DNA of 64,000 nt from Pseudoxanthomonas suwonensis (GCA_003240695.1 QFNC01000009.1:1-64000), one strand, 5' to 3'; positions 1 through 9,986 are shown, numbered from the stretch's first letter. The notes: generated by a model from the letters alone, not told the origin. Translations and numbers: made by a program.

Positions 1-54
1 CGCCTGGTGGACGGGGAAACCCGTCGCAAACCGCCAGAAATGGCGCAAAAGTGA
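1..54 (+). CDS. 3' end of an upstream gene (possibly a thioesterase)
   Basis: Frame 1 is open from the first base and ends with TGA at 52-54, giving a 17-residue tail (RLVDGETRRKPPEMAQK). The LVDGETRR part resembles the last strand of hotdog-fold acyl-CoA thioesterases (4HBT/YbgC type), where a Val-Asp-x-Glu-Thr turn is common. That match is weak because so little is visible. The gene begins outside the window and would read toward the terminator-like hairpins at 288-395. Confidence 0.4.
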   Translation, partial: RLVDGETRRKPPEMAQK

Positions 55-167
55 TCATATCCAGATCGATCAGACGCCTTGGCGCTGAAATCCAAGCATT
101 AGAGCGCTTTGATCAGACCTTCCTTAGGCAGGATTCGGCCCGTTTTTACACGAATCCCTGCCAACCC

Positions 168-422
168 TCATGGATGGTGTTGCGGTGCCGGCGATGACGA
201 AAAAAGCCCCATCCGTGGCGGTTCCGGCGGTGTCATCGGCCTGTCGGGCGTCATCTGCAGGCCGTATAACGCCACGCATGGCACTGGAAGCGGCAACGAT
301 GCGGCTTTTTTCGTCAGCGTCGGCACTGGAAGCGGCAACGGTGCCGCTTTTTCCCTCAGCGTCGGCGCTGGAAGCGGCAGCGATGCCGCTTTTTTCGCCA
401 TCATCGGCGCTTTCTGGCTCAT
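168..422 (-). CDS. possible 84-residue Pro/Ala/Lys repeat protein
   Basis: I do not recognise this ORF and it may not be real. The ATG at 422 has an AGGA sequence 7 bases upstream, a good ribosome binding site. The product starts MSQKAPMMAKKAAS and holds about two and a half 14-residue repeats of the form KKAASLPLPVPTLT (residues 10-50), followed by a proline-rich tail ending in PAPQHHP. The 14-residue period simply reflects the 42-bp DNA repeat, which is open in several frames on both strands, so an open frame is weak evidence of coding. Competing overlapping frames (for example 124-651 minus and 170-577 plus) are equally open. The DNA is explained at least as well as a series of terminators for the plus-strand gene ending at 54. 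Confidence 0.22.
   Translation of the reverse strand: MSQKAPMMAKKAASLPLPAPTLREKAAPLPLPVPTLTKKAASLPLPVPCVALYGLQMTPDRPMTPPEPPRMGLFSSSPAPQHHP
280..405. repeat. three tandem 42-bp units
   Basis: Units start at 280, 322 and 364, each beginning GGCACTGGAAGCGGC or GGCGCTGGAAGCGGC, with a spacing of exactly 42 bases. They differ at a few positions only. A partial fourth copy (GGCGC) starts at 406 and then diverges. Because 42 is a multiple of three, every frame remains open through the array. Confidence 0.85.
288..395 (+). terminator. series of three intrinsic-terminator-like hairpins
   Basis: Each 42-bp unit contains AAGCGGC, a six-base loop and GCCGCTT running into T5-T6. The hairpins lie at 288-311, 330-352 and 372-395. 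The second and third stems are perfect; the first has one mismatch (GCGGCTT). This is the form of Rho-independent terminators reading on the plus strand, and would stop transcription coming from the gene that ends at 54. Three in a row is unusual and would shield the SOS promoter at 796. Confidence 0.6.
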
Positions 423-795
423 GGGATGTTCCTGCGGAAAAGCCCGGGGATTCCGGGCCACGCAGTGTCGGGCGGCTGCATGGTGGCGCGGAACGGGACG
501 AGGCCGCGTGCGCGGGCGGGAAAAGTCCGATTCGCGCCCGACGCGCGTCCGGCTTGGTAACGCTGGTGAAGGATTGAACAGCCCAGCCTGATCGGTGGGA
601 CAGGACAAGCGACAGACCGCCCGTGCGAGCCGCCGGTCGATATCCGCCCACACCGGCGGGTCAGTTACCAGGGATCCATAGTCTCATCCGCCGCTGAACC
701 TGAGATCAGACGCAATTAACACGGCTAAGCACTTGATTAACAAGAGTCCTGATTTCTGAGACGGGAATGCGGTCTGATCCCATGGCCGACGCCCC
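423..795. other. non-coding stretch upstream of lexA2
   Basis: No convincing gene is seen. The part from 705 to 765 is AT-richer than its surroundings and holds ATTAACA twice (around 715 and 737), which could be an upstream element or a second regulatory site for the lexA2 operon. ATCAGAC (around 712) and GTCTGAT (around 772) form a distant inverted pair of uncertain meaning. Confidence 0.4.
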
Positions 796-830
796 TTGCC
801 TCTGCCGGAAAAGGTAAATATATTTTTACC
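796..830 (+). promoter_or_regulatory. lexA2 promoter with overlapping palindromic operator
   Basis: A -35 box TTGCCT (796-801), a 17-base spacer and a -10 box TATATT (819-824) are followed by six bases and then the lexA2 ATG at 831. The palindrome GGTAAATATATTTTTACC (813-830) has arms GGTAAA and TTTACC. Its central six bases are exactly the -10 hexamer, and its last base touches the ATG. Spacing puts the transcription start at or within a base of the start codon, so the mRNA is predicted to be leaderless. No Shine-Dalgarno sequence is near. A LexA-type repressor bound here would block RNA polymerase directly. That the operator belongs to LexA2 is inference from position and symmetry. Confidence 0.75.
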
Positions 831-1454
831 ATGACCACCAACCTCACTCCCCGCCAGCAGGCCGTGCTCGATTTCATCCAGCGCCACCAGCGCGAGGAAG
901 GCCTGCCGCCCACGTTGCAGCAGATCGCCGACGCCTTCGGCTTCGCCCAGGCCTGCGCTGCGCACAAGCATGTCAAGCGCCTGGAGCAAGCCGGTCACCT
1001 GCAGGTGCTGCCGGGCCAGGCGCGCGGCATCCGCCTGCCACCACAACGCAAACGCCGCCGCGCTGACGAAGACACGATGACGCTGCCGGTGCTGGGGCGC
1101 GTGGCCGCCGGCATCCCCATCGGTGCCGATGCCGGCGTGCATCGCCAACTGCGGCTGGACTCGGCGCTGTTCTCCTTGCGGCCGGATTACCTACTGCTCG
1201 TGCAGGGCGATTCGATGCTGGACGAAGGCATCCTCGACGGCGACCTGGTCGCGGTGAAGCGCAGCGCCGATGCGCGCAATGGCCAGGTGGTAGTGGCGCG
1301 CGTCGAAGGCGAGCTCACCATCAAGCGACTGGAACTCGGACGCGATGCCCTGCGTCTGTTGCCACGCAATCCCGCGCATGCCCCCATCGACATCCCTGCC
1401 GGCAGCGACTTCGCCATCGAAGGCGTGTACTGCGGTCTGGTGCGCGACGCATGA
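831..1454 (+). CDS. lexA2: LexA2, SOS repressor of the imuA-imuB-dnaE2 cassette
   Basis: This is a 207-residue LexA-family repressor. Residues 1-70 form the winged helix-turn-helix (starting MTTNLTPRQQAVLDFIQ) and residues 83-207 the S24 autoprotease. The self-cleavage bond Ala93-Gly94 (VAAGIP), Ser128 (GDSM) and Lys165 (ELTIKR) are all present, so RecA-stimulated self-cleavage should work. Many bacteria with a mutagenesis cassette carry a second LexA heading it, and this one is directly followed by imuA with a 4-base ATGA overlap. The start is fixed by family alignment and by the promoter geometry. It probably represses its own operon; the chromosome likely has a separate general LexA elsewhere. 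Confidence 0.95.
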   Translation: MTTNLTPRQQAVLDFIQRHQREEGLPPTLQQIADAFGFAQACAAHKHVKRLEQAGHLQVLPGQARGIRLPPQRKRRRADEDTMTLPVLGRVAAGIPIGADAGVHRQLRLDSALFSLRPDYLLLVQGDSMLDEGILDGDLVAVKRSADARNGQVVVARVEGELTIKRLELGRDALRLLPRNPAHAPIDIPAGSDFAIEGVYCGLVRDA

Positions 1455-2062
1455 GCGCCGCACCGGTCGCCCTGCAGGATATTCTCGATGCGCGCAGCGT
1501 GTGGCATGCGGGCCGGCACGTGCATGCCGGCGTGCATGCGGAGTCCACCGGGCACGCGGCGCTGGATGATTTGCTGCCCAGTGGCGGATGGCCACGTGGC
1601 GCCTTGAGCGAAGTACTGATCACGCATGACGGCGTGGGCGAACTCGCCCTGCTGCTGCCCGCGTTGTCGAACGTGGCACGGCGCGGTGGCCGAATCGTGC
1701 TGGTGGCACCGCCCTACATCCCGTATGTACCGGCGTGGCGGCAGCACGGCATGGTGATGTCGGCGCTGACCGTGCTGGAAGCCGATCCACGCGATGCGCT
1801 GTGGGCGATGGAGCAGTGCCTGCGCAGCGGCAGTTGCGACATCGTGCTGGGCTGGCCGCAGACCGGAGATGTCCAGTTGCTACGGCGACTGCAGGTGGCG
1901 GCGCATTCGGGCAGGAGCATCGGCGTGGTGCTGCGCGATGCGAAACATGCGGCCAATCCCTCGCCCGCCGCGTTGCGCCTGCAGCATGGTCGGGACGGCT
2001 GGCGCGTGCGCAAGTGCCGCGGCGCCGCCGTGCCGCAGCAGTCGTTCGCGCTCGCGCATTGA
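1451..2062 (+). CDS. imuA: ImuA, translesion synthesis accessory protein
   Basis: A 203-residue RecA/SulA-like protein of the ImuA family. The conserved segment LPSGGWPRGALSEVL (residues about 37-51) is the ImuA version of the RecA-like core, followed by a hydrophobic strand that reads LALLLPAL and a basic C-terminus. In the characterised cassettes ImuA works with ImuB to bring DnaE2 to stalled forks, and has no polymerase activity. It overlaps lexA2 by four bases and lies nine bases before imuB, which predicts one SOS-induced transcript. Confidence 0.93.
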   Translation: MSAAPVALQDILDARSVWHAGRHVHAGVHAESTGHAALDDLLPSGGWPRGALSEVLITHDGVGELALLLPALSNVARRGGRIVLVAPPYIPYVPAWRQHGMVMSALTVLEADPRDALWAMEQCLRSGSCDIVLGWPQTGDVQLLRRLQVAAHSGRSIGVVLRDAKHAANPSPAALRLQHGRDGWRVRKCRGAAVPQQSFALAH

Positions 2063-2071
2063 GGCGGCATC

Positions 2072-3517
2072 GTGCTGTACGCCTGTATTCTGCTGACCGA
2101 TCTGGCGATGGACGCTGTGCAGCGCCGCCGCGCGGATTCTTCGCGGCCGCTGGTGTTGCTGGAAGGCTCGGCCATGCTGCGTCGCGTGCATGCGGCCAAT
2201 GCTGCTGCGCAGGAAGCAGGCGTGCATACCGGCATGAAGATGGCGGCCGCGCAAGCGTTGTGCGAAGAACTGGAGACCCTCGATCTCGCCGCCGCTGACG
2301 TGTCGCACTGGCATGGCTTCCTCGCGGCATGGGCTTATCGCCACAGTTCGATGGTGACGATGCAGTGGGACCATGCGCTGGTGCTGGAAGCCGCTGCCAG
2401 TTTCCGGCTGTTCGGGCCGTGGCCGCGTTTCGAGGACCGGCTGCGCGGGGAGCTGGCCTTGCTCGGCTTCCGCCATCGCATCGCGCTGGCCCCCACGCCG
2501 CGGGCCGCGCGGGTGCTGGCCGGCGTGCGCGATGGCCTGGCCATCGATATGCCTGGGCCGATGCAACGTGCGCTGGACCAGGTGCCGGTTCAAGCCGCTT
2601 TGCTCCCGGGCGATGCCACTTCCCGTCTGATGCAGATGGGCGTTCGAAGGCTGGCGCAGGTGCGCAGCCTGCCGCGCGATGGCCTGCGCCGGCGTTTCGA
2701 CGTGGCGCTGCTGGAACACCTCGATGCGCTGTACGGCGATCGCGATGATCCGCTCACGCTCTACCAGCCGCCGGACCGTTTCGACGCGCGCGTCGAACTC
2801 GGCTACGAAACCGAGAACCGGCAGGCATTGCTGTTTCCGCTGAAACGGCTGCTGGCCGATCTCGGCACTTTCCTGTCCATCCGCGACGGCGGCGTGCAGC
2901 AGTTCGCCCTGCTGCTGGAGCACGAGCGTCTGGGGTTCATCGGCGAACGGACGCCCGAAGCCACCCGTGTCGATGTCGGCATGCTCACCGCCGAGCGCGA
3001 CACCACACTGCTGTTCGAGCTGGCGCGCAACCGGCTGGAGCGCACCGAAGTGCGTCGCGCGGTCGTGGGCGTGCGACTGGTGGCGGAAGCCTTGCCGCCC
3101 TTCGTGCCAGCCATTCGCGACCTCTTCGACCCGCGGGCGCAACAGACACAGGCGTGGCCGCAGTTGCGCGAGCGCCTGCGCGCGCGCTTGGGCGACGAAG
3201 CGGTATACCAGCTGCAATGCACGCCTGATCCCCGCCCTGAACGTGCATGGCGACGCGTGCGCGAAAACGCTGATCCGCGTGTGGAAGAAGCCGTACTGCC
3301 GCGGCGCCCCACCTGGCTGCTGCAGCGCCCGATGCCGTTGCACGACCGTGACCCGCGCATCCTCAGCGGTCCGGAACGGCTCGAAAGCGGCTGGTGGGAT
3401 GGGGAGGATGCACGCCGCGATTATTACGTGCTTGAACTCTCCACCGGCCAGAAAGCGTGGGCCTTCGCGCCGCCGGGTGAGCAATGCGGGTGGATGCTGC
3501 AGGGCTGGTTCGCTTGA
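2072..3517 (+). CDS. imuB: ImuB, catalytically degenerate Y-family polymerase
   Basis: A 481-residue Y-family polymerase homologue starting at GTG. The N-terminal motif that normally holds metal-binding aspartates reads [11 protein letters not shown], and the usual Ser-Ile-Asp-Glu motif is replaced by LVLEAAASF (residues 104-111). The acidic pair therefore seems lost, as is typical for ImuB. The C-terminus carries the ImuB-specific region with [14 protein letters not shown] and ends in LQGWFA. ImuB is known as a hub that binds the beta clamp, ImuA and DnaE2 rather than as an active polymerase. Its end overlaps the dnaE2 start by 34 bases. Confidence 0.94.
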   Translation: MLYACILLTDLAMDAVQRRRADSSRPLVLLEGSAMLRRVHAANAAAQEAGVHTGMKMAAAQALCEELETLDLAAADVSHWHGFLAAWAYRHSSMVTMQWDHALVLEAAASFRLFGPWPRFEDRLRGELALLGFRHRIALAPTPRAARVLAGVRDGLAIDMPGPMQRALDQVPVQAALLPGDATSRLMQMGVRRLAQVRSLPRDGLRRRFDVALLEHLDALYGDRDDPLTLYQPPDRFDARVELGYETENRQALLFPLKRLLADLGTFLSIRDGGVQQFALLLEHERLGFIGERTPEATRVDVGMLTAERDTTLLFELARNRLERTEVRRAVVGVRLVAEALPPFVPAIRDLFDPRAQQTQAWPQLRERLRARLGDEAVYQLQCTPDPRPERAWRRVRENADPRVEEAVLPRRPTWLLQRPMPLHDRDPRILSGPERLESGWWDGEDARRDYYVLELSTGQKAWAFAPPGEQCGWMLQGWFA

Positions 3518-6500
3518 GCTGGGACGACGCCATAGATGGCGTGGATGCCGACACCCCCGGCGGCCGCATGCCGCGCGCGTTGCGTATTGCGCGGCAGATG
3601 CCGGCCCAGGATGCAGCCAACGATGATCCCGCCGACGATCTTCCCGCCTATGCCGAACTGCATGCGCTATCGGATTTCAGCTTCCTGCGCGGGGCCGCCA
3701 GCGCGGAGGAGCTGTTCGTTCGTGCCGCGCAATGCGGCTACGAGGCGCTGGCCATCACCGACGAATGCTCGCTGGCCGGCATCGTGCGTGCATGGGACGC
3801 CTCGAGGCACACGCCCGTCGGGCTGATCGTTGGCAGCGAATTCACCTTGGCCTGCGGCCTGAAGCTGCTGCTGCTGGTCGAAGACAAGCAGGGTTATACC
3901 CGGTTGTGCCGCCTCATCACCACCGCGCGCATGGGCGATGCGAAGAAAGGCGGCTATCGCCTGTGCCGCACGGATATCGAAGTGCTGGCCGCCAGCGAAG
4001 GCCTGCACGGGCTGTTCGCGCTGTGGTGTCCAGCCAAACAGCCGGACCACAACCAAGGCACCTGGCTACGCGCGCTGTTCGGCGAGCGCGCTTGGCTGGC
4101 GATCGAACTGCATCGCGAGGACGATGACGCCGCAAGGCTGGCCTCGCTGCTGGGGCTTGCCGAACGCCTGCAGTTGCGCGCACTCGCCAGCGGCGACGTA
4201 CACATGGCCACGCGCCGGCAACGCATGCTGCAGGACACGATGACCGCGATCCGCCATGGCCTGCCCCTTGCCGAAGCGGGCGGCACACTGTTCCGCAATG
4301 GCGAACGTCACCTGCGTTCGCGGCGCGCGCTGGGCAACATCTTTCCGGCGCCCTTGCTGGAAGAGGCCGTGGCATTGGCGCGTCGCTGCACCTTCCGCAT
4401 GGACGAGGTGAAGTACCAGTACCCGCGCGAGCTGGTGCCCGCAGGCGAAACGCCGACCACGTGGCTGCGGAAACTGACGCTGCAAGGCGCGCGCCGGCGC
4501 TGGCCGCAGGGCATCCCGCGCAAGATCAAGCGACAGATCGCCGCCGAGATGCTGTTGGTGGCCGAGCTGCAATACGAACCGTTCTTCCTGACCGTGCATG
4601 ACATCGTGCGGTTCGCCGAGTCCCGCAACATCCTCTGCCAAGGGCGCGGTTCCGCGGCGAATTCCGTCATCTGCTATGCCTTGCACATCACCGCGGTGAA
4701 CCCGGAGGAAACCCGCCTGCTGATGGCGCGCTTCCTTTCCGCCGAACGCAAGGAGCCGCCGGACATCGACGTCGACTTCGAGCACGAGCGGCGCGAGGAG
4801 GTGATGCAATATGTCTACAACAAATACGGCCGCGACCGCGCCGCGCTGGCCGCCACGGTGATCCGCTACCGCGGCAAGAGCGCGATGCGCGACGTGGCCA
4901 AGGCCTTCGGCATGGGTGTGGACGAGATCGCGAGGCTGGCGTCGTGCCGGGGCTGGGGCAACAAGGGCACGCCGCTGGACAAGCGGCTGGACGATGCCGG
5001 CTTCGACATTGCCAACTCGCTGCTGCAACGCATCCTGCATATCACCGACCAGCTGGAAGGCAAGCCGCGGCACCTGTCGCAGCACGTGGGTGGCTTCATC
5101 ATTTCCGATGCGCCCTTGCATCATCTGGTGCCGGTGGAGAACGCGGCGATGGCCGACCGCACGGTGATCCAGTGGGAAAAGGACGACCTGGAGTCGCTCG
5201 GCCTGCTGAAGGTGGACTGCCTGGCTCTGGGCATGCTCACCTGCATCCGCAAGGCGCTGGCGCTGGTGCTGAAACATCGGGCCCGCGACCTCACCATCGC
5301 CACCATTCCCACCGATGACGCCCCCACCTACGACATGATCTGCGCCGCCGACACCGTCGGCGTGTTCCAGATCGAATCGCGTGCGCAGATGGCGATGCTC
5401 CCCCGGCTGAAACCGCGCAGGTTCTACGACCTGGTGATCGAAGTGGCGATCGTGCGCCCCGGACCGATCCAGGGCGGCATGGTGCACCCGTATCTGCGCC
5501 GGCGCATGGGCAAGGAAACGGTGAGCTTTCCGTCCGACGGCATCCGCGACATCCTCAAGGACACCATGGGTGTGCCGCTGTTCCAGGAACAGGTGATGGA
5601 ACTGGTGATCCACGCCGGGTACACGCCCGCTGAAGCCGATGACCTGCGCCGCTCGATGGCGGCCTGGCGCCACGGCGGCGACATGGAACCGCACCGCCTG
5701 CGCATCGCCGATCTGATGCGCGAGAAAAACTATTCGGAAGAATTCATCGCGCAGATCTTCGAGCAGATCAAGGGCTTCGGCTCCTACGGTTTCCCGCAGA
5801 GCCATTCCGCATCCTTTGCCAAGCTGGTCTATGCGAGTTGCTGGCTGAAGCGGCACGAACCGGCCGCGTTCTACTGCGCACTGCTCAACTCGCAGCCCAT
5901 GGGTTTCTATTCGCCGGCGCAGATCGTCCAGGACGCGCGGCGCTCCACGAGCGCGCGCGACACCGTCGAGTTCCTGCCGGTGGATGTGCAGCACAGCGAC
6001 ATGGACTACACGCTGGTGGATGATCCGGCGCAGCCAGCGCGGCAACCGGCGATCCGCATCGGGCTGCGCTCGATCATGGGCCTGTCGAAGCAGGCCGCGG
6101 AAGCCATCGTGCGTGGCCGGAACATGGCGCCGTTCCGCGACATCGATGACCTCTGCAGGCGCGCACGGCTGGATGCGAAGGCGCGCCACGTGCTGGCCGA
6201 TTCGGGCGCACTGCGCAGCCTGTCGCGGCACCGCAACGAAGCGCGCTGGGCGATCACCGGTTTCGAAACCGACACGCCCCTGCTGCGGCAGTCGGCGCCG
6301 GAAAACATCGCGCGGCTGCCCGCGCCTTCGGTGGGCGAGGAAGTGGGTTCCGACTACCGCAGCACCGGACTCACGCTGGGCCCGCATCCCTGCGCATTGC
6401 TGCGCGAAGCGCTGCGCCGGCGCCGCATCCGCAGTTCCGGCGAACTGAAGACGCGCCACCATGGCGCCTTCGTGCAGGCGGCGGGCCTGGTCACGCAACG

Positions 6501-6747
6501 GCAACGGCCTGCCACTGCGAAAGGCACCATCTTCGTCACGCTGGAAGACGAACACGGCATGGTGAACGTGGTGGTATGGGCGGATCTGGCCTCGCGCTAT
6601 CGCAAGGCCGTACTGGAATCACGCCTGCTGGCGGTTCGGGGCCGCTGGGAGCAGGTGGATGGCGTGAGCCATCTCATCGCCGGTCATCTCGAAGACCTCA
6701 CCACGATGCTGGGTGACCTGCGTACCGAATCGCGGGATTTCCGTTGA
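3484..6747 (+). CDS. dnaE2: DnaE2, error-prone DNA polymerase III alpha subunit
   Basis: A 1087-residue C-family polymerase. The N-terminal PHP domain begins at [15 protein letters not shown] (about residue 58). The polymerase motif PDIDVDF puts catalytic aspartates at 427-431, and the third lies in [11 protein letters not shown] (Asp578). A C-terminal OB-fold follows (around residues 985-1060, [15 protein letters not shown]). It is shorter than replicative DnaE and lacks the long C-terminal extension, as expected for DnaE2. The ATG at 3484 lies inside imuB; an in-frame ATG at 3568 is also possible because the family-conserved sequence starts later. It carries out mutagenic bypass of damaged DNA with ImuA and ImuB. 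Confidence 0.95.
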   Translation: MRVDAAGLVRLSWDDAIDGVDADTPGGRMPRALRIARQMPAQDAANDDPADDLPAYAELHALSDFSFLRGAASAEELFVRAAQCGYEALAITDECSLAGIVRAWDASRHTPVGLIVGSEFTLACGLKLLLLVEDKQGYTRLCRLITTARMGDAKKGGYRLCRTDIEVLAASEGLHGLFALWCPAKQPDHNQGTWLRALFGERAWLAIELHREDDDAARLASLLGLAERLQLRALASGDVHMATRRQRMLQDTMTAIRHGLPLAEAGGTLFRNGERHLRSRRALGNIFPAPLLEEAVALARRCTFRMDEVKYQYPRELVPAGETPTTWLRKLTLQGARRRWPQGIPRKIKRQIAAEMLLVAELQYEPFFLTVHDIVRFAESRNILCQGRGSAANSVICYALHITAVNPEETRLLMARFLSAERKEPPDIDVDFEHERREEVMQYVYNKYGRDRAALAATVIRYRGKSAMRDVAKAFGMGVDEIARLASCRGWGNKGTPLDKRLDDAGFDIANSLLQRILHITDQLEGKPRHLSQHVGGFIISDAPLHHLVPVENAAMADRTVIQWEKDDLESLGLLKVDCLALGMLTCIRKALALVLKHRARDLTIATIPTDDAPTYDMICAADTVGVFQIESRAQMAMLPRLKPRRFYDLVIEVAIVRPGPIQGGMVHPYLRRRMGKETVSFPSDGIRDILKDTMGVPLFQEQVMELVIHAGYTPAEADDLRRSMAAWRHGGDMEPHRLRIADLMREKNYSEEFIAQIFEQIKGFGSYGFPQSHSASFAKLVYASCWLKRHEPAAFYCALLNSQPMGFYSPAQIVQDARRSTSARDTVEFLPVDVQHSDMDYTLVDDPAQPARQPAIRIGLRSIMGLSKQAAEAIVRGRNMAPFRDIDDLCRRARLDAKARHVLADSGALRSLSRHRNEARWAITGFETDTPLLRQSAPENIARLPAPSVGEEVGSDYRSTGLTLGPHPCALLREALRRRRIRSSGELKTRHHGAFVQAAGLVTQRQRPATAKGTIFVTLEDEHGMVNVVVWADLASRYRKAVLESRLLAVRGRWEQVDGVSHLIAGHLEDLTTMLGDLRTESRDFR

Positions 6748-6910
6748 GTTCCACGGATATCTTCGCCCGGCTTTAGCACAAGAGCGTTCAGCTATTCGAT
6801 GATGCGGAAGGCGCCGCGCGCTATCGGCCATCGCATCGCGCCATGCGAATGGCCCGCACAGGATACGCTGGCAACCGCTTGCGATCGCTGGCCTGCACAG
6901 GCCGTGCTAT

Positions 6911-9442
6911 CTACAACGTCGGCTTCCAGCGGTTCAACCGCAACGCATTGCCCACCACCGACACCGAACTCAGGCTCATCGCCAGTGCCGCCAGCATCGG
7001 GCTGAGCACGATTCCGAATGCCGGATACAGCACGCCGGCGGCCACCGGAATGCCGATGGCGTTGTACAGGAACGCGAACGCCAGATTCTGGCGCATGTTG
7101 CGCACCGTGGCCTGCGACAGTTGCCGCGCCCGCACGATGCCGCGCAGGTCGCCTTTCAGCAGGGTGAGTTGCGCGCTGGACATCGCCACGTCGGTGCCGG
7201 TGCCCATGGCGATGCCCACGTCGGCGGCGGCCAGTGCCGGCGCATCGTTGATGCCGTCGCCGGCCATCGCCACCGTGCGGCCCTGCTGCTTCAACTGCTG
7301 CACCAATGCAGCCTTGTCGGCGGGGCGCACCTCGCCATGCACGGTGGCAATGCCGAGTTGCGTGGCCACGTGGCGTGCGGTGGCGGGACTGTCGCCGGTG
7401 GCCATCACCAGATCGATGCCATCCGCCTGCAACTGCCGGACCGCCGGTGCGGCCGAGGGTTTGATCGGATCGGACACTGCCAGCAGGCCGGCCAGGCGGC
7501 CATCCACGGCCAGCAACATCACGCTGGCGCCGCGTTCACGCAGCGGCTGCGCCTGCGCGTCCAGTCCGGCGATGGCCACGCCCTCGGCCTGCATCAATGC
7601 AGCATTGCCCAGTGCCAGCGCATGGCCTTCCACCCGCCCGCGCACGCCGATGCCGCTGGCGGATTCGAAATCCTCCACCGCCGGCAAGGCGATGCCCTGC
7701 TCCCGCGCATGCGCCACGATGGCTTGGGCCAGCGGGTGTTCGCTGCCCTGATCCAGCCCCGCCGCCAGCTGCAGTACGCGCTCGGCAGTGAAGCCATCGG
7801 CGGCAATGGCCTGCTCGAACGCCGGCCGACCTTCGGTGAGGGTGCCAGTCTTGTCCACGATCAGCGTGTCGATGCGACGCAGCTGTTCGATCGCCTCGGC
7901 ATCCTTGAACAGCACGCCGTTGCGCGCACCCAGTCCGGTGGCCACCATCACCGACATCGGCGTGGCCAGCCCCAGCGCGCAGGGACAGGCGATGATCAGC
8001 ACCGACACCGCACTCAGGATGGCCCAGGTCCACGATGGTTCCGGCCCCCACAGCCCCCAGGCCACGAAAGTGATCGCCGCCACCGCCAGTACCGCCAGCA
8101 CGAACCAGTAGGCCACCGTGTCGGCCAGCCGCTGCATGGGTGCACGCGAACGCTGCGCCTGCGCCACCAGCTGCACGATCTGCGCCAGCACCGTGTCGCT
8201 GCCCACCGCGTCGGCGCGGATCACCAGGCTGCCGCTGGTGTTGAGGGTGGCGCCGATCACCCGCTCGCCTTCGCCGCGCGACACCGGCAGCGGTTCGCCG
8301 GTCAGCATGGATTCGTCGATGGCCGAGCGTCCCTGCTCCACCGTGCCGTCCACCGGAACGGTTTCGCCCGGACGCACCCGCAGCCGATCGCCGGGCTGCA
8401 CCTCGGCCAGCGGCACGTCGGTTTCGCTGCCGTCCGGGTCGATGCGGCGGGCGGTTTTCGGCGCCAGGCCCAGCAGCGCGCGGATCGCAGCGCCGGTGCG
8501 CGAACGCGCCTTCAGTTCCAGCAGCTGGCCCAGCAGGGTCAGCGAGATGATCACCGCGGCCGCTTCGAAATACACGCCCACCCGGCCGTGTGCCTGGAAC
8601 GAGGCCGGGAACACCCCGGGCGCCACCGTGGCCACCACGCTGTACAGATACGCCGCACTGGTGCCGATGCCGATCAGCGTCCACATGTTGGGGCTGCGGT
8701 TGACGATGGACTGCACGCAGCGCTGCAGAAACGGCCAGCCGGCCCACAGCACGATCGGCGTGGTCAGGATCAGCTCGGTCCAGCTGCGCACGCCGGCCGG
8801 AATGCCGTGGAACCAGTGCCCGAACATCCCCAGCACGAACACCACCAAGGTCAGCGGCAAGCTCCACCAGAAGCGGCGGCGGAAATCGGTCAGTTCCGGG
8901 TTTTCGCCCTCGTCCAGGCTAGGCAGTTCCGGTTCCAGTGCCATGCCGCATTTCGGACACGTGCCCGGTCCTTCCTGCCGCACCTCCGGATGCATCGGGC
9001 AGGTGTAGATGGCTCCCGGCACCGCCGGTTCCGGCGTGCGCGGCTGCAGGTAGCGCGCTGGATCGGCCAGAAACTTCTCGCGGCACTTCGGATTGCAGAA
9101 CCACCAGGTCTTGCCGTCGTGTTCGACCGAGCCACCCTTGGCGCTGCCGGCAGTCACAGTCATGCCGCAGACCGGGTCGATGACCGATTCGCCCGTGACG
9201 CTGGACGATGCGGCCGTCGTGTCGTGGCCATGTCCATGGCAACAACTGCCGCTGGATGGCGGCTGCGCCTGGGCAAACCGTGCCGGATCGGCTTCGAAAC
9301 GCTGCCGGCAGTGCTGCGAGCAGAACCACACCGTCTGTCCCGCGTGTTGCAGATGATGGCGAGCCGTGGCGGTGTCCACGGCCATGCCGCACACCGGATC
9401 GGTGGCCTGCGCCGGCGCGTGCGCGTCGTGCTCAGTGCGCAT
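6911..9442 (-). CDS. heavy-metal (copper/silver-type) P1B ATPase with two YHS domains
   Basis: An 843-residue metal efflux ATPase of the inner membrane. Residues 15-57 and 88-131 are two YHS domains (DPVCGM near each start, paired cysteines WFCSQHC and WFCNPKC). Residues 146-166 are a heavy-metal-binding finger (YTCPMHPE...CPKCGM). The transport core has the CPC motif (residues 486-488), the phosphorylated Asp530 in [13 protein letters not shown] (567-570) and GDGINDAP. There is no ferredoxin-like HMA domain. A His/Cys-rich linker (SCCHGHGHD) joins the YHS domains. The core fits the copper/silver subgroup (SilP/CopF type). The start at 9442 fits the YHS domain and overlaps the merR stop by 11 bases, so the two genes form one operon. 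Confidence 0.92.
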   Translation of the reverse strand: MRTEHDAHAPAQATDPVCGMAVDTATARHHLQHAGQTVWFCSQHCRQRFEADPARFAQAQPPSSGSCCHGHGHDTTAASSSVTGESVIDPVCGMTVTAGSAKGGSVEHDGKTWWFCNPKCREKFLADPARYLQPRTPEPAVPGAIYTCPMHPEVRQEGPGTCPKCGMALEPELPSLDEGENPELTDFRRRFWWSLPLTLVVFVLGMFGHWFHGIPAGVRSWTELILTTPIVLWAGWPFLQRCVQSIVNRSPNMWTLIGIGTSAAYLYSVVATVAPGVFPASFQAHGRVGVYFEAAAVIISLTLLGQLLELKARSRTGAAIRALLGLAPKTARRIDPDGSETDVPLAEVQPGDRLRVRPGETVPVDGTVEQGRSAIDESMLTGEPLPVSRGEGERVIGATLNTSGSLVIRADAVGSDTVLAQIVQLVAQAQRSRAPMQRLADTVAYWFVLAVLAVAAITFVAWGLWGPEPSWTWAILSAVSVLIIACPCALGLATPMSVMVATGLGARNGVLFKDAEAIEQLRRIDTLIVDKTGTLTEGRPAFEQAIAADGFTAERVLQLAAGLDQGSEHPLAQAIVAHAREQGIALPAVEDFESASGIGVRGRVEGHALALGNAALMQAEGVAIAGLDAQAQPLRERGASVMLLAVDGRLAGLLAVSDPIKPSAAPAVRQLQADGIDLVMATGDSPATARHVATQLGIATVHGEVRPADKAALVQQLKQQGRTVAMAGDGINDAPALAAADVGIAMGTGTDVAMSSAQLTLLKGDLRGIVRARQLSQATVRNMRQNLAFAFLYNAIGIPVAAGVLYPAFGIVLSPMLAALAMSLSSVSVVGNALRLNRWKPTL

Positions 9443-9839
9443 CGGCCGTCTCCATGCCGAGCGCCTGCAGAATCGGACAGCCCGAGCGTGCGCCGGTGCC
9501 GGGACAGGACGACACCAGCGCCTGCAGCCCCTTGCGCACTTGCTGCAGTTCGGCGATGCGCCGTTCCACATCCTGCAGTTTGGACTGCGCCGACGCACGC
9601 ACCTGCTGCATGTCCTGCTCGGGGTGGTCGGACAGCGCCAGCAGGTCCGCGATTTCATCCAGCCGGAATCCCAGATCCTTGGCCCGCCGCACGAACTGCA
9701 ATCGCGTCACGTCGCTGCTGTCGTAGTGGCGGTAGCCGGATGCCGTGCGCGCCGGTCGCGGCAGCAGGCCGTGTTTTTCGTAGAAGCGCACGGTGTCGAT
9801 GCCCACCCCGCCGCGCCGTGCCAATTCGCCGATTTTCAT
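9432..9839 (-). CDS. MerR-family heavy-metal-responsive regulator
   Basis: A 135-residue MerR-type activator starting [12 protein letters not shown]. The winged helix-turn-helix covers residues 1-70, followed by a long dimerisation helix and a metal loop [14 protein letters not shown] with cysteines eight residues apart. The mercury-specific cysteine at the start of the long helix is missing. At the place where CueR has the serine linked to monovalent metal sensing, my alignment gives methionine (HPEQDM), so the metal is uncertain. The upstream codons to 9893 fall in the promoter, which supports the start at 9839. It is co-transcribed with the ATPase and presumably activates both from the promoter at 9875-9906. 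Confidence 0.9.
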   Translation of the reverse strand: MKIGELARRGGVGIDTVRFYEKHGLLPRPARTASGYRHYDSSDVTRLQFVRRAKDLGFRLDEIADLLALSDHPEQDMQQVRASAQSKLQDVERRIAELQQVRKGLQALVSSCPGTGARSGCPILQALGMETADAH

Positions 9840-9874
9840 TCCGTTCGCAACGATGGGAAGCAGAGATGGACTGC

Positions 9875-9906
9875 AGTATCCACCCTGGAGCATAGTCCAG
9901 AGTCAA
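9875..9906 (-). promoter_or_regulatory. MerR-type promoter with 20-bp spacer and operator dyad
   Basis: Reading on the minus strand, a -35 box TTGACT (9906-9901) and a -10 box GATACT (9880-9875) are separated by 20 bp. This over-long spacer is the hallmark of promoters that MerR-family activators untwist. Inside the spacer lies the dyad CTGGACTATGCTCCAG (9885-9900), with CTGGA and TCCAG arms, very like ZntR/CueR-type operators. Transcription should start near 9868 and read merR and then the ATPase. Confidence 0.85.
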
Positions 9907-9986
9907 GGGCTTGTGAAACGACGGTGATTGGCGTTCCATGCATGCCATTCCCGTCATTCACGGCATTTCGATGCCGATTGCTTTCG

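Noticed and set aside
109..651. Several mutually overlapping ORFs over the 42-bp repeat
   Set aside because: All frames are open because of repeat period and GC content. Only the 168-422 minus frame has a ribosome site, and it is kept at low confidence.
2072..3517. Active Y-family polymerase
   Set aside because: The catalytic acidic residues are not conserved; together with imuA and dnaE2 it is ImuB.
4066..6555. 829-residue minus-strand ORF opposite dnaE2
   Set aside because: Shadow of dnaE2; no family motifs and no ribosome site.
6890..6903. GGCCTG-CA-CAGGCC palindrome between dnaE2 and the metal ATPase
   Set aside because: The two-base loop and absence of a T-run make it a poor terminator, and nothing else supports a function.
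7121..9895. 924-residue plus-strand ORF opposite the metal ATPase and merR
   Set aside because: Antisense shadow in high-GC DNA; the composition is His/Gln/Arg-rich nonsense and the minus strand has full P1B ATPase motifs.
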